DNA from: Haloarcula marina
Lineage (GTDB): Archaea > Halobacteriota > Halobacteria > Halobacteriales > Haloarculaceae
Direction: 5' to 3'
DNA: 64,000 nucleotides
NCBI RefSeq assembly: GCF_024218775.1
Contig: NZ_CP100404.1
Span: forward strand, 1,612,001-1,676,000
This document shows positions 26,377 through 35,178 of the stretch, piece by piece. Position 1 is the stretch's first letter. Every line of letters begins with the position of its first letter. The translations under genes were made by a program, and so were the position numbers. The notes under the pieces were generated by a model. It had not been told where the DNA came from. It worked only from the letters and a program-made list of their open reading frames with translations, and did no database searches.

Positions 26377-27534
26377 TCAGGACTCTCGCGGGAACGGGTC
26401 CGATTCGTAGGCCGCGTTCCGTTCCTCGTCGGCGGCGAGACAATCGTCCAGCCTCGCAGTCAGCGCCGCTTCGTCCATCCCCTGCCCGATGAAGACGAGT
26501 CGCGTCGCCGGGTCGTCGTCGCCCCACTCGCCGATAGGCCCCGCCTGTACCGCCGGTCCCGCTTGACTCACGCCGAGGACCGTCTCTGGCCGACTGGCGA
26601 CCCACGCAAAGCCCTTCGCACGGACGACGCGCCCGTCCCAGTCGTCCAGAAACGCGTCGAACCGCTCGGGGTGGAACGGTCGTTCGCGGCGATAGACGAA
26701 CGATTCGACGCCGTGGGCCTCGGCGGCGGACTGCCCGCCGTGGTCGTGGTCGTGGCCGTGGGTGTCCCCGGCCTCGTGTCCGGCGTCGCCCTCGCTATCG
26801 CCGCTCCCTTGCGCCCCCGCGAGCGCCCGTTTCCACCCCTGTTGCCGACGCGTCTCCTCGAAGTCGAACGCGCCGGTGCCGAGCACCGCGTCCGGGTCGA
26901 CCTCGCTGTACGTCGTCCGATAGATGGTCGCTCGCGGTTGGAGTTCCCGAATCGAGGCTTCGATGTCGTCGAGGGCGTCGTCGGGGACCATGTCGCACTT
27001 GTTCAGCAACAGCACGTCGCAGAACTCTATCTGGTCGACCAGCACCTCTGTCAGCGGGCGTTCGGGGTCGGGCGCGGCGTCCGGCAGGGATTCCTCGGGG
27101 TCGAAGGCCTTCCAGAAGCCGTAGGCGTCGACGACCGAGACGGTCGTATCGAGTCGGAACTGCTCGGGAAGCGCCCCTTCCTCCGTCCCCATCGTGAGCG
27201 TGCGAGCGATTGGTTGCGGTTCGCTGATGCCCGACGCCTCGACGACGAGGTAGTCGAACGACCGCTCCTCGGCCAACCGCGTCACCGAGGTCACGAGGTC
27301 GTCCTGTAAGCGACAGCAGATACACCCGTTCGAGAGGTCGACGATGCCGTCCTCTGTGTCGCCCTCCAGCAGTTCGGCGTCGACGTTCACCTCGCCCATG
27401 TCGTTGACGACGACGGCGATGCGGCGGTCACCGGAATCGCTCAGTAGTCGGTTGACGAGCGTCGTCTTCCCGGCCCCGAGCGGTCCGCTGACGACGGTAA
27501 TCGGAATCGTGTCACTGGACGTGGCAGAACTCAT
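26377..27534 (-). CDS. CobW/COG0523 family GTPase, likely metal chaperone
   Basis: 385 residues, G3E P-loop GTPase. Walker A GPLGAGKTT is at 17-25, the metal-binding CxCC (C71, C73, C74) follows, and NKCD gives guanine specificity. A His/Asp-rich insert (HGHDHDHGG) near 250 is typical of COG0523 zinc or cobalt chaperones. The C-terminal CobW_C domain is present. It begins 53 nt after the second molybdopterin oxidoreductase on the same strand, so it may be the last gene of that operon; the nearby dehydrogenase is a possible zinc client. Confidence 0.88.
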   Translation of the reverse strand: MSSATSSDTIPITVVSGPLGAGKTTLVNRLLSDSGDRRIAVVVNDMGEVNVDAELLEGDTEDGIVDLSNGCICCRLQDDLVTSVTRLAEERSFDYLVVEASGISEPQPIARTLTMGTEEGALPEQFRLDTTVSVVDAYGFWKAFDPEESLPDAAPDPERPLTEVLVDQIEFCDVLLLNKCDMVPDDALDDIEASIRELQPRATIYRTTYSEVDPDAVLGTGAFDFEETRRQQGWKRALAGAQGSGDSEGDAGHEAGDTHGHDHDHGGQSAAEAHGVESFVYRRERPFHPERFDAFLDDWDGRVVRAKGFAWVASRPETVLGVSQAGPAVQAGPIGEWGDDDPATRLVFIGQGMDEAALTARLDDCLAADEERNAAYESDPFPRES

Positions 27535-27587
27535 AGTCAGATGACACGTCCCGCGGCGTAATCAATCCACGGTCGGGGGGTGGGCGC

Positions 27588-29546
27588 TCACTCCTGCGTG
27601 GCAGGCGCCGACCGAAGGGGCCGAACGGCGACGTTCGGGTCCCCCCGACGTTCCAGCGGGTCAGCGATGGCGGCGTGCATCACCGCGGTCCCGCGCCGAA
27701 CGTCGTCGGTCGTCTCGGCGACGGCTTCGACCACCGTCTCGCCGTCGGTGACGGCGACTGTTTCGCCGGTCGCTACGTCGCGCGCCGCGGCGTCGTCGGG
27801 GTGTATCCGCACGCGGTCCCGTTCGCCGCGCGTCGCCGCGTCGTCGTTCGCTCGCCCGACCGAGACGAGACGCAGGCCGTCGTCGTCACCGGCGTCGACG
27901 GGCGGTTGGACGCCGACGAAGCGTGCGCGGCCGTCCGCCGTCTCGAAACCGTCCTCGTACAGGGTCGACCCGGCGTCCCCGGGCCACTGTCGGCTGGATT
28001 TCGTCTCGCCCACCGACAGTCCCGCGTAGGCCGGACTCACGTCCGCCAGTTCGTCGAACGCCTCGTCAGGCCCGTCGAAGTCGAACTGCGCCGGGGCCGT
28101 CAGCCGCGACCCCAGTTCCCGCAGTACCTCGAAGTCCGGTCGCGCGTCGCCCGGCGGGTCGCGGACGGGCCGGACCCGCTGGACCGTCCGGTCGAGGTTG
28201 GTGACGGTCCCGCGCTTCTCGACGCCAGTCGCGGCGGGCAACACCACGTCTGCGTACGGCGTCGTGGCCGTCTCGGCCGCGTCGACGAGGACGAGCGTAT
28301 CCAGTCCACCGAGGCGTCGGTCCAGCCACTCGTCCGGCCGCTTCGAGACGGCCGGGTTCTCGCCGACGACCAGCGCGGCCCGGACCGCGTCGCCGAACGC
28401 ACCGACGAGGGCTTTCGCGTCGAGTCCCGGTCGCTTTGGCGGGTCGACGCCCCAAACCGACCCGACTCGCTCGCGGGCGTCGGCATCGGTGACGGAGACG
28501 TGGCCCGGTAGTTTGTCCGGCACGCACCCCGCGTCCGTCGCGCCCTGTTCGTTGACCAGGCCGCGGAAGACGTACAGGCCCGTCCCGGGCCGCCCGACGT
28601 TGCCGGTCAGCAACAGCAGGTTCAGAAGCGCGTCGGGGGCAGACACCGGTGGCTGGCCGTCGATGCCGGTCCCGACGACGGCAGCGGTCCGGTCCCGCTC
28701 GCAGAGGAGTTCCGCGACCCGGTCGACGGCGGCGTCGTCGACCCCCGCGACGGCCGCCGCGTCCCCCCGTTCGAGCGCGGTCAGTTCCTCGCGGTACCGG
28801 TCGGCGTCGCGGGTTCGGTCCGCAACGAACGACTCGGCGACGCCGCCGCGCGCGTCGACTCGCGCGCTCAGGTGGTCCAGTAACAGCGCGTCCGTCCCGG
28901 GCCGAGGCGCGAGGTGGACGTCCGCGAGTCGCGTCGTCTCGTTGCCGACCGGGTCGAGGTGGACGAGCGTCGCGCCGTCTCGGACCGCGGGCCGGACGAA
29001 CGAGTCGAACGCCATCGGTTGACGCGCCGCCGGATTCGCGCCGACGACGAGAATCACGTCGGCCGAGCGCAGGCCGTCGAGGCCGTTCGTCGAAGCGGGC
29101 CACCCGAGACGGTCGGCCAATGCCCGCGCCGTCTGGTCGTGACACAGGCGGGCGCGGTTGTCGACGTTGTTGGTCCCGCAGAGTCGCGCGAGTTTCTGGA
29201 GGAGGTAGTTCTCCTCGTTCGTACAGCGGGGCGCGCCGAGGAAGGCCAGCGAGTCCGGACCCGTAGCGTCACGGGCGTCGGCGAGGCCCTCGGCGGCGGC
29301 GGCCATCGCCGTCTCCCACGAGACGGGCGTCAGTTCCCCGTCTCGACGAACGCGGGGGCGGCGCAGTCGCTCGGCCTCGGGCGGCCGCCCGAACGTCGTT
29401 GCACCTCGCCGACAGAGGCGGCCGTCCGGGTTCGCGGGCCCCTTCCGGCCACGCGCCCGGTCCGGGTCGGGTCCGCGAGTTAGCTGACAGCCGACGCCGC
29501 ACTCGGGGCAGGTGGTCGGCGGCGGGTCCGACTCGTCTCCGACCAT
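27588..29546 (-). CDS. Molybdopterin oxidoreductase, second formate dehydrogenase-like subunit
   Basis: 652 residues of the molybdopterin (DMSO reductase/FDH alpha) family. A [4Fe-4S] motif C13-x2-C16-x3-C20-x24-C45 is followed by RLCHDQTA, where Cys135-His136 occupy the molybdenum ligand and catalytic His positions of formate dehydrogenases. The C-terminal molydopterin-binding domain is present but the protein is about 110 residues shorter than its neighbour FdhF. It begins six nt after the DUF1641 gene. It may be a second formate dehydrogenase or a nitrate reductase-like enzyme. Confidence 0.8.
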   Translation of the reverse strand: MVGDESDPPPTTCPECGVGCQLTRGPDPDRARGRKGPANPDGRLCRRGATTFGRPPEAERLRRPRVRRDGELTPVSWETAMAAAAEGLADARDATGPDSLAFLGAPRCTNEENYLLQKLARLCGTNNVDNRARLCHDQTARALADRLGWPASTNGLDGLRSADVILVVGANPAARQPMAFDSFVRPAVRDGATLVHLDPVGNETTRLADVHLAPRPGTDALLLDHLSARVDARGGVAESFVADRTRDADRYREELTALERGDAAAVAGVDDAAVDRVAELLCERDRTAAVVGTGIDGQPPVSAPDALLNLLLLTGNVGRPGTGLYVFRGLVNEQGATDAGCVPDKLPGHVSVTDADARERVGSVWGVDPPKRPGLDAKALVGAFGDAVRAALVVGENPAVSKRPDEWLDRRLGGLDTLVLVDAAETATTPYADVVLPAATGVEKRGTVTNLDRTVQRVRPVRDPPGDARPDFEVLRELGSRLTAPAQFDFDGPDEAFDELADVSPAYAGLSVGETKSSRQWPGDAGSTLYEDGFETADGRARFVGVQPPVDAGDDDGLRLVSVGRANDDAATRGERDRVRIHPDDAAARDVATGETVAVTDGETVVEAVAETTDDVRRGTAVMHAAIADPLERRGDPNVAVRPLRSAPATQE

Positions 29547-29552
29547 CGCGGC

Positions 29553-30290
29553 TTACCGCTCCCGTACCCTGCGGCCCTGTGCTTTCAGGAGCGTCACGAG
29601 GTACCCGAGTCCGGCCCGGGCGTCGCGACTCCGGAGCGCGGAGACGGCACCGAGGAGTCCCATCGGCTCCGATTCGTGCTGTGCCTCGCCGAGCGCACCG
29701 AGTACCGTGTCGACGCCCGCCACCGTCTCCGCGTCGAGACGAAGCGCCGACAGCGCCCGGGCGTTGTCGATGAGCGGTTCGAGGTTCCCCTCGCGCTGGA
29801 GCGACAGGACCACGTCCAGCGCTTCGAACAGGTCAGTCCCGTCTTCCTCCAACAGCGTTCCGAGTTGGGCCAGTTGCTCGTCGGAGAGCGATTCGGAGAG
29901 GGTTGTCCCGATGTCGACCACGCGGTCGAGGTGCCCCTCCCGTTCCAGTTCCACGACGGCGTCGACCGCCGCGGAGAGTTCGTCGGCGTCGTCGCCGACC
30001 TGTGTCGCCAGCGCCGCGGCTCCCTCCGTCGTTAAGCCATCCGCCGCCTCCACGAGGTGTGCCGCCGATTGGGTCAGATTGGCGATTTCCTCCTCGTCGG
30101 CGGTGGCGGCGACGAGAATCGCCGTCGTCAACGCGTCGTCCAGTTCGTCGCTGGCCTCGACGGCCGCCGCGAGTTCCTCGCCGTGGGCCGCCAACGCGTC
30201 TTCGAGCGCCGTCTCGCCGTTCGTCGACGGTCGCTCTTTCCGCGCGCGATTCGTCGCTTCCTCGGGAACCGTTCGCTGTGGGTCCGCCAT
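29553..30290 (-). CDS. DUF1641 domain protein
   Basis: 245 residues, alpha-helical and acidic (for example ADEEEIANLTQSAAHLVEAAD). The family accompanies FdhF-type formate dehydrogenases in bacteria and archaea, so an accessory or complex-assembly role is inferred, not shown. It has no signal peptide or metal motif. It begins immediately after fdhF (stop at 30292, start at 30290) and is followed after six nt by the second molybdopterin enzyme. Confidence 0.8.
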   Translation of the reverse strand: MADPQRTVPEEATNRARKERPSTNGETALEDALAAHGEELAAAVEASDELDDALTTAILVAATADEEEIANLTQSAAHLVEAADGLTTEGAAALATQVGDDADELSAAVDAVVELEREGHLDRVVDIGTTLSESLSDEQLAQLGTLLEEDGTDLFEALDVVLSLQREGNLEPLIDNARALSALRLDAETVAGVDTVLGALGEAQHESEPMGLLGAVSALRSRDARAGLGYLVTLLKAQGRRVRER

Positions 30291-30291
30291 C

Positions 30292-32580
30292 TCAGTCGTC
30301 CCCCGCGGCCCGCGGTTGCTCGCGTTCGTCTTCGTCGGCCGTCTCGTGGTGGCCGTCGACGCGTTCGATGCTGACCGCCGAGACTTTGTACTCCGGGGTC
30401 GCCGCCGCCGGGTCCAAGTGGTCCTCGTCGGTGAGTCGGTTCACCGCGCTCTCGGCGAAGTGGATGGGCGCGAAGACGGTATCCGGGCCGACCCGGTCGG
30501 TGACTTGGGCCGGAACGACGATTTCGCCGCGCCGCGACCGGATTCGGACCTCGTCGCCGCTCTCGATGCCGTACTCCGCCGCGGTGTCGGGGTGAATCTC
30601 CACGAAGTCGCTGGGGGTGTACTGCATGATTCCCTCCTCGCGGTGGGTCATCGTCCCCGTGTGGTACTGATAGAGGACCCGGCCTGTCGTCAGGGTGAAC
30701 GGGTACTCGTCGTCGGGCGTCTCGGCGGGGGCGCTGAAGCCGATGCCCTGCAGGTGCGCGAGGCCGTCGTCGGTGTTGAACGCGTCCTCGTAGAGCCGTT
30801 TCGTTCCGGGGTGGTCCTCGTGGGGACACGGCCACTGGAGGCCACCCTCGCTGTCGACGCGTTCGTGGGTGACGCCCCCGTAGAGGGGCGTCAGCGCGTT
30901 CACCTCGTCCATTATCTCCGCGCTGGACGCGTAGTTCCAGTCACGCCCCATCCGGTTGGCGAGGTCCTGGAGAATCTCCCAGTCCGAGCGCGAGTCGCCC
31001 TTCGGCGGCATCACCTGCTTGACCATCTGGACGGTCCGGTCGGTGTTGGTGAACGTGCCCGTCTTCTCCACGAACGAACACGCGGGGAGGACCACGTCGG
31101 CGTACTCGGCCGTCTCGTTGTGGAACAGGTCCTGTACCACGAGGAAGTCGAGGTCGCGCAGAATCTCCTCGGCGTGGTTGACGCCGGGTTCGGAGAGCGC
31201 GGCGTTCTCGCCGATGATGTACATCCCGCGAACGTCGCCGCGGTGGGCGGCGAGGAACATCTGGGTGGTGTAGTGGCCGTACTCCGGCGAGATGTCGCAG
31301 TCCCACGCCTCCTCGAACTTCGCGCGAATCTCGTCGTCAGCGATGTCCTGATACCCCGGGAAATTGTCCGGAAGCGGCCCCATGTCGCCGCCCCCGCCCT
31401 GGACGTTGTTCTGACCGCGGAACGGCGAGACGCCGGTCCCCGGTTTCCCGAGGTTGCCGGTTATCGCCGCGAGGTTCGCCATCGCGATGACGTTCTCCGT
31501 GCCGTGGGAGTGTTCGGTCAGGCCGAGCGTCCATCCGAAGACGCAGGTGTCGGCGGCCCCGAGTGTCTCGGCGGCCGACGCGATCTCCTCGGGCGGGACG
31601 CCGGTGACCTCCTCGACGCGTTCGGGCGTGAACTCCTGCACGGACGCTTTCACGTCCTCGAACCCGCTCGTCCGTTCCGCGACGAACGCCTCGTCGTAGA
31701 GGTCGTTCTCGATGATGTACCGGGTGATGCCGTTAATCCAGACGGCGTCGTAGCCCGGTTGGACGCGGCTGTACTGGGTCGCGTACTCGGCGATTTGGAC
31801 CTCGCGCGGGTCGAAGACCAGCAGGTCCGCGCCGTCCCTGACGTTCTGCTTGATGCGGGTCGCCAGTACGGGATGGGCCTCCGTCGTGTTGGACCCGGTC
31901 AAGAGGTAGCAGTCGGTCTGTTCGATGTCCTCGGTGCTGACCGAGGCCGCCCCGTAGCCGTACGTCTGGGCGAGGCCAGCGACGGTAGAGGAGTGACAGA
32001 GACGGTTGCAGTTGTCGACGCTGTTCGTGCCGAGCACCTGTCGGGCGAACTTGCCCATCAGGTAGTTCTCTTCGTTGGTCGCCTTCGAGGAGGCGATGAG
32101 TGACAGGGCTTCCCCACCGTGTTCCTCCTTGATTGCGCCGAGTCCTTCGGCGACGCGGTTCAGCGCTTCGTCCCACGACGCGGTGCGGAAGGACCCGTCC
32201 TCGGCCCTGACGAGCGGTTTGGTCAGGCGGTCGTCGGAGTTGACGAACCCGTAGCTGAACTTCCCCTTCACGCAGGTGGAGATGCCGTTGACCGGGGCGT
32301 TCTCGTCGTCGGTGGGTCTGGCGGCGAGAATCTCCTCGCCATCCGAGTAGAGGTCGAATCGGCACCCGACGGCGCAGTACCCGCAGGTCGTGTCCGCGAC
32401 GGTCAGTTCGCTGAGACGTTTGTCGCCCACGGCGCTGGCAACCTCGAACAATTTTCCTTCCGGGAGCGTCTCGGCGGCGACCCCCTCCGCGACGTGTTCG
32501 ACATTCTGCAGTGCCTGTGCCCTCGCTCGCTCCATGAATCCGGCGACACCCGACTTCTCGCCCTCGCCGTCCGAACTCAC
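30292..32580 (-). CDS. fdhF: Formate dehydrogenase alpha subunit
   Basis: 762 residues. It catalyses formate to CO2 with molybdenum or tungsten bis-MGD. An N-terminal helical segment (about 1-55) precedes a [4Fe-4S] cluster formed by C66, C69, C73 and C103. RLCHSST carries Cys185-His186 as metal ligand and proton acceptor, so it is a Cys rather than selenocysteine enzyme. The GTG at 32580 overlaps the preceding TGA as GTGA, supporting coupling. Electrons should pass to the NuoG-like protein encoded upstream. Confidence 0.85.
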   Translation of the reverse strand: MSSDGEGEKSGVAGFMERARAQALQNVEHVAEGVAAETLPEGKLFEVASAVGDKRLSELTVADTTCGYCAVGCRFDLYSDGEEILAARPTDDENAPVNGISTCVKGKFSYGFVNSDDRLTKPLVRAEDGSFRTASWDEALNRVAEGLGAIKEEHGGEALSLIASSKATNEENYLMGKFARQVLGTNSVDNCNRLCHSSTVAGLAQTYGYGAASVSTEDIEQTDCYLLTGSNTTEAHPVLATRIKQNVRDGADLLVFDPREVQIAEYATQYSRVQPGYDAVWINGITRYIIENDLYDEAFVAERTSGFEDVKASVQEFTPERVEEVTGVPPEEIASAAETLGAADTCVFGWTLGLTEHSHGTENVIAMANLAAITGNLGKPGTGVSPFRGQNNVQGGGGDMGPLPDNFPGYQDIADDEIRAKFEEAWDCDISPEYGHYTTQMFLAAHRGDVRGMYIIGENAALSEPGVNHAEEILRDLDFLVVQDLFHNETAEYADVVLPACSFVEKTGTFTNTDRTVQMVKQVMPPKGDSRSDWEILQDLANRMGRDWNYASSAEIMDEVNALTPLYGGVTHERVDSEGGLQWPCPHEDHPGTKRLYEDAFNTDDGLAHLQGIGFSAPAETPDDEYPFTLTTGRVLYQYHTGTMTHREEGIMQYTPSDFVEIHPDTAAEYGIESGDEVRIRSRRGEIVVPAQVTDRVGPDTVFAPIHFAESAVNRLTDEDHLDPAAATPEYKVSAVSIERVDGHHETADEDEREQPRAAGDD

Positions 32581-33533
32581 GGCCACTCACCCCCGTCGGG
32601 GTCCTCGGGGACGCCGGGCGTCGCGTCGCCCCCGTCGCCCGTTTCGTTCTCGGTCGCCGCCTCCTCTTTCGCCCGTTGGGCGCGCTTCTTCGGCGTCATC
32701 GGCCCCTTCGAGCGACCGGTGTTCTCGTAGGCCTTCCCGATACTGTTCTTCTGGGTGAACCCCGGCAGGGGGATAGTCGTCGCGTCCTCGATGCCCTTCT
32801 CGACGAGCGACCCGGTCGGGCACACCGTCGCGCAGTGTCCGCAGGAGACACAGGTCGACGCCTCCATCGTCTCGGCGTCGCTCTGGAAGCCGATGCGAGT
32901 GTCCTGCCCGGACCCCTCCATCCGCAGGACGCCTTCCACCTGCACGTCGTTGCAGGCCTCGACACAGCGGTTGCAGAGGATGCATTTGTTGCGGTCTATC
33001 TGGATGAACGACGACGTGTCGTCCAGCGGTTCGTAGGCGTCCCGGTCGTCGAAGACGCCGTATCGCGGTTCCTCCACGTCCTCCTCGATGGCGGCGTCCT
33101 GCAGTTCACACCGGCCGTTCTTCCCGCAGGTCGTACAGCGGAGGTTGTGGTTCGACAGCACCAAATCGAGGTTCACGCTCCGAGCGGTGGCCGCGCCGTC
33201 CGCGTCGGTGCTGACCACGGCCCCGTCTTCGGCCGGGAAACTGCAGGCCGGGACGACGCCGTGGGCGTCCGTCTCGACCATGCAGGTCCGGCACTCGCTC
33301 CGCGGGCCGATGCCCTCGCGGCCGTAGTGGCAGAGGGCCGGAACAGAGTCGTCGGTGTCGACGGCCTCGACGGCGTCGATGAGCGTCGACCCCGCGGCGA
33401 CGGTCACTTCCGTTCCGTCGACGGTCACCGTCGCCCGGTCCGCGCTTCCAAGGGGCGGGTCCGTCGCCGTCCCCGGCGCGATGTCTTCTGTCAGCGGCGG
33501 TGCGTCCGTCGTGTCGTGGGATTCGGAACTCAT
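32577..33533 (-). CDS. NuoG-like iron-sulfur subunit (formate dehydrogenase electron chain)
   Basis: 318 residues, arranged as in the N-terminal half of complex I NuoG/FdhA. A 2Fe-2S domain (CHYGREG...ECRTC...PAC) is followed by a His-Cys 4Fe-4S motif (NHNLRCTTCGKNGRC) and an eight-Cys ferredoxin pair (CILCNRCVEAC, CVSCGHCATVC). The long acidic, basic-interspersed C-terminus is unusual. It would carry electrons between FdhF and the NuoF-like protein. It starts one nt after the NuoF-like stop. Confidence 0.85.
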   Translation of the reverse strand: MSSESHDTTDAPPLTEDIAPGTATDPPLGSADRATVTVDGTEVTVAAGSTLIDAVEAVDTDDSVPALCHYGREGIGPRSECRTCMVETDAHGVVPACSFPAEDGAVVSTDADGAATARSVNLDLVLSNHNLRCTTCGKNGRCELQDAAIEEDVEEPRYGVFDDRDAYEPLDDTSSFIQIDRNKCILCNRCVEACNDVQVEGVLRMEGSGQDTRIGFQSDAETMEASTCVSCGHCATVCPTGSLVEKGIEDATTIPLPGFTQKNSIGKAYENTGRSKGPMTPKKRAQRAKEEAATENETGDGGDATPGVPEDPDGGEWP

Positions 33534-33534
33534 G

Positions 33535-35025
33535 TCAGTGGGAAACCTCCAGCATGTCGGGGCAACTCCCGGCCGGACAGCGGCCCTCGGCGTGGGCCGC
33601 GAGTTCGGCGCCGAACGATTCCATCGCCGTCCGCGCGGGGCGTCCGGCGTCGACGCCGAACGCGCAGATGCTCGTCTCGGCCATCACGTCGGTCAGTTCG
33701 TCGACGGCGTCGGGGTCGTACGCCCCGTCGTAGATGTCGCGGAGCAGTTCCGCGAGTTGGGTCGTCCCCTCGCGGCAGGGCACACAGCGCCCGCAGTTGG
33801 CGTCGGCGGCGAACTGCGCGCGCTTCCCGACGAACGAGAGGAGACAGCGGTCGTCGGTGAGCAGTTCGACGCGGCCATCGGTCCCGAGGCCCGCCGCCGT
33901 GAGGGCCTCGGGCGTCGGCCGCACGTCCAGCGAGTCGGTGAGGCCGCCGAAGCGGCCGCCGACGCAGGCCGCTTTGAACTCGCCCGTGAGCGACACCGCG
34001 TCCAGCGCCGTCGACAGCGGCGCGTCCGCGGAGAGTTCGACGGTCGCCGAGGTATCCACGTCCCCGTCGACGGTGACGACGCGGGTCTCGGGCGGTTCGT
34101 CGCGGCGGAGGGTCACGGAGAGGTGGGCGAGGGTCCGCGGCGTGTGGACCAGGGTCGGGTGGCCGTCGAGGCCGACCGAGTCCGGACCGGGCGGCCGGAG
34201 TCGCGCTTCGAGGCGGTGGTTCCCCTCGATGGCTTCGAGCGCCATCGTCGGTTCGGCGGCCCGGTAGACGGCGGGGCCGGTGTGGACTTCGACGGCGGCG
34301 GCCGGGTCCGGGTAGCCGTCGGCGGCCGCCCGGACTCGCTCGGCCGCTCGCTCGTCGGCCTCGGAGAGATAGACGACCAGTCGCTCCGCGTCAACCGCGT
34401 CCGTCAGGGCCATCGCGCCGTCGAGGACTTCCATCGGCGCGCTGGCGAGGAGGAGCGAGTCCGTCGTCGACCCGTGGCCGTTCACCACGACGGCGGGTGC
34501 CTCGTCGACTTCGGCGGCCGTCTCCCAGGCCTCGACCAGCGGGCGGTCCCGACACCAGTCGCCCCACCCGCGACCGAGGAGAGTCGCGCCCGCGTCGAAC
34601 ACCGCATCCGCCTCTGCGTCGGCGAACCCACCGGCGTCGGCGTGGTCGCCCGCGCTCTCAGGCCGTCGCCAGCCACAGCCACCGAGAACGGGCCGGTCCG
34701 TATCGAGGCCGGGGAGGTCGACGGGCGGGAGTGACGTGGCCGCAGGGTCGTGGTCCGCGACGGCGTCCGGGTCGGCCGCCGTCACGTCCGCGTCGGCGAG
34801 GCAGGCCGACGCGATGTCCGCGATGCGGTCGTCGGAACACCGGGCGTAGAAACCGCTCCGGCCGTCGCGCGTGACCACGACGAGTGGTTCGAGTGCCGGT
34901 ACGCCAGTGGACCCGACGCGCGCGACGGTGCCGCCGACGCCCGCGTCGACCGTCACCGCCACGTCGTCGTGGTCCGACGCCGCGACCCGGACGACCGTGT
35001 CGCCCCGGTCTGTGAGAGATGTCAT
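33535..35025 (-). CDS. NuoF-like flavoprotein subunit, divergent
   Basis: 496 residues aligned by eye with complex I NuoF. The C-terminal 4Fe-4S region CGRCVPCREGT and SICAFG is intact. The usual FMN loop GRGGAGFPTG is replaced by GRGWGDWCRD, the NADEGEPG loop by NGHGSTTDS and the GEETAL motif by AAEPTMAL. Thus the N-terminal two thirds look like NuoF without normal flavin or NADH sites. First gene of the formate dehydrogenase operon. What it reduces is uncertain. Confidence 0.75.
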   Translation of the reverse strand: MTSLTDRGDTVVRVAASDHDDVAVTVDAGVGGTVARVGSTGVPALEPLVVVTRDGRSGFYARCSDDRIADIASACLADADVTAADPDAVADHDPAATSLPPVDLPGLDTDRPVLGGCGWRRPESAGDHADAGGFADAEADAVFDAGATLLGRGWGDWCRDRPLVEAWETAAEVDEAPAVVVNGHGSTTDSLLLASAPMEVLDGAMALTDAVDAERLVVYLSEADERAAERVRAAADGYPDPAAAVEVHTGPAVYRAAEPTMALEAIEGNHRLEARLRPPGPDSVGLDGHPTLVHTPRTLAHLSVTLRRDEPPETRVVTVDGDVDTSATVELSADAPLSTALDAVSLTGEFKAACVGGRFGGLTDSLDVRPTPEALTAAGLGTDGRVELLTDDRCLLSFVGKRAQFAADANCGRCVPCREGTTQLAELLRDIYDGAYDPDAVDELTDVMAETSICAFGVDAGRPARTAMESFGAELAAHAEGRCPAGSCPDMLEVSH

Positions 35026-35062
35026 GAATTACCGTGCCAACTAGTGTCAGTATCGGTGAGTG

Positions 35063-35068
35063 TATAAA
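35063..35068 (-). promoter_or_regulatory. TATA box of the formate dehydrogenase operon
   Basis: The reverse strand reads TTTATA 38-43 nt before the first operon start at 35025, between this gene and the divergent aglJ. The region from 35026 to 35178 thus holds both promoters. Confidence 0.5.
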
Positions 35069-35143
35069 TCTCCCGCACGGCGGGGGTAAATCGGCGTGCC
35101 GCCCCGCATGTTCCGGGCCGTGAAACGGTCGGCCACGGACCCG

Positions 35144-35151
35144 TATTTATT
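35144..35151 (+). promoter_or_regulatory. TATA box of aglJ
   Basis: TATTTATT lies 28-35 nt before the ATG at 35179, as expected for a leaderless haloarchaeal transcript; this also supports the chosen start. Confidence 0.55.
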
Positions 35152-35178
35152 TGAGTGCGCGTGGCCGACGTTGTGCCA

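Noticed and set aside
29512-32103. Long open frame antisense to the formate dehydrogenase genes (about 860 codons)
   Set aside because: Low-complexity Ser/Arg composition typical of shadow frames; the reverse-strand genes have clear motifs.
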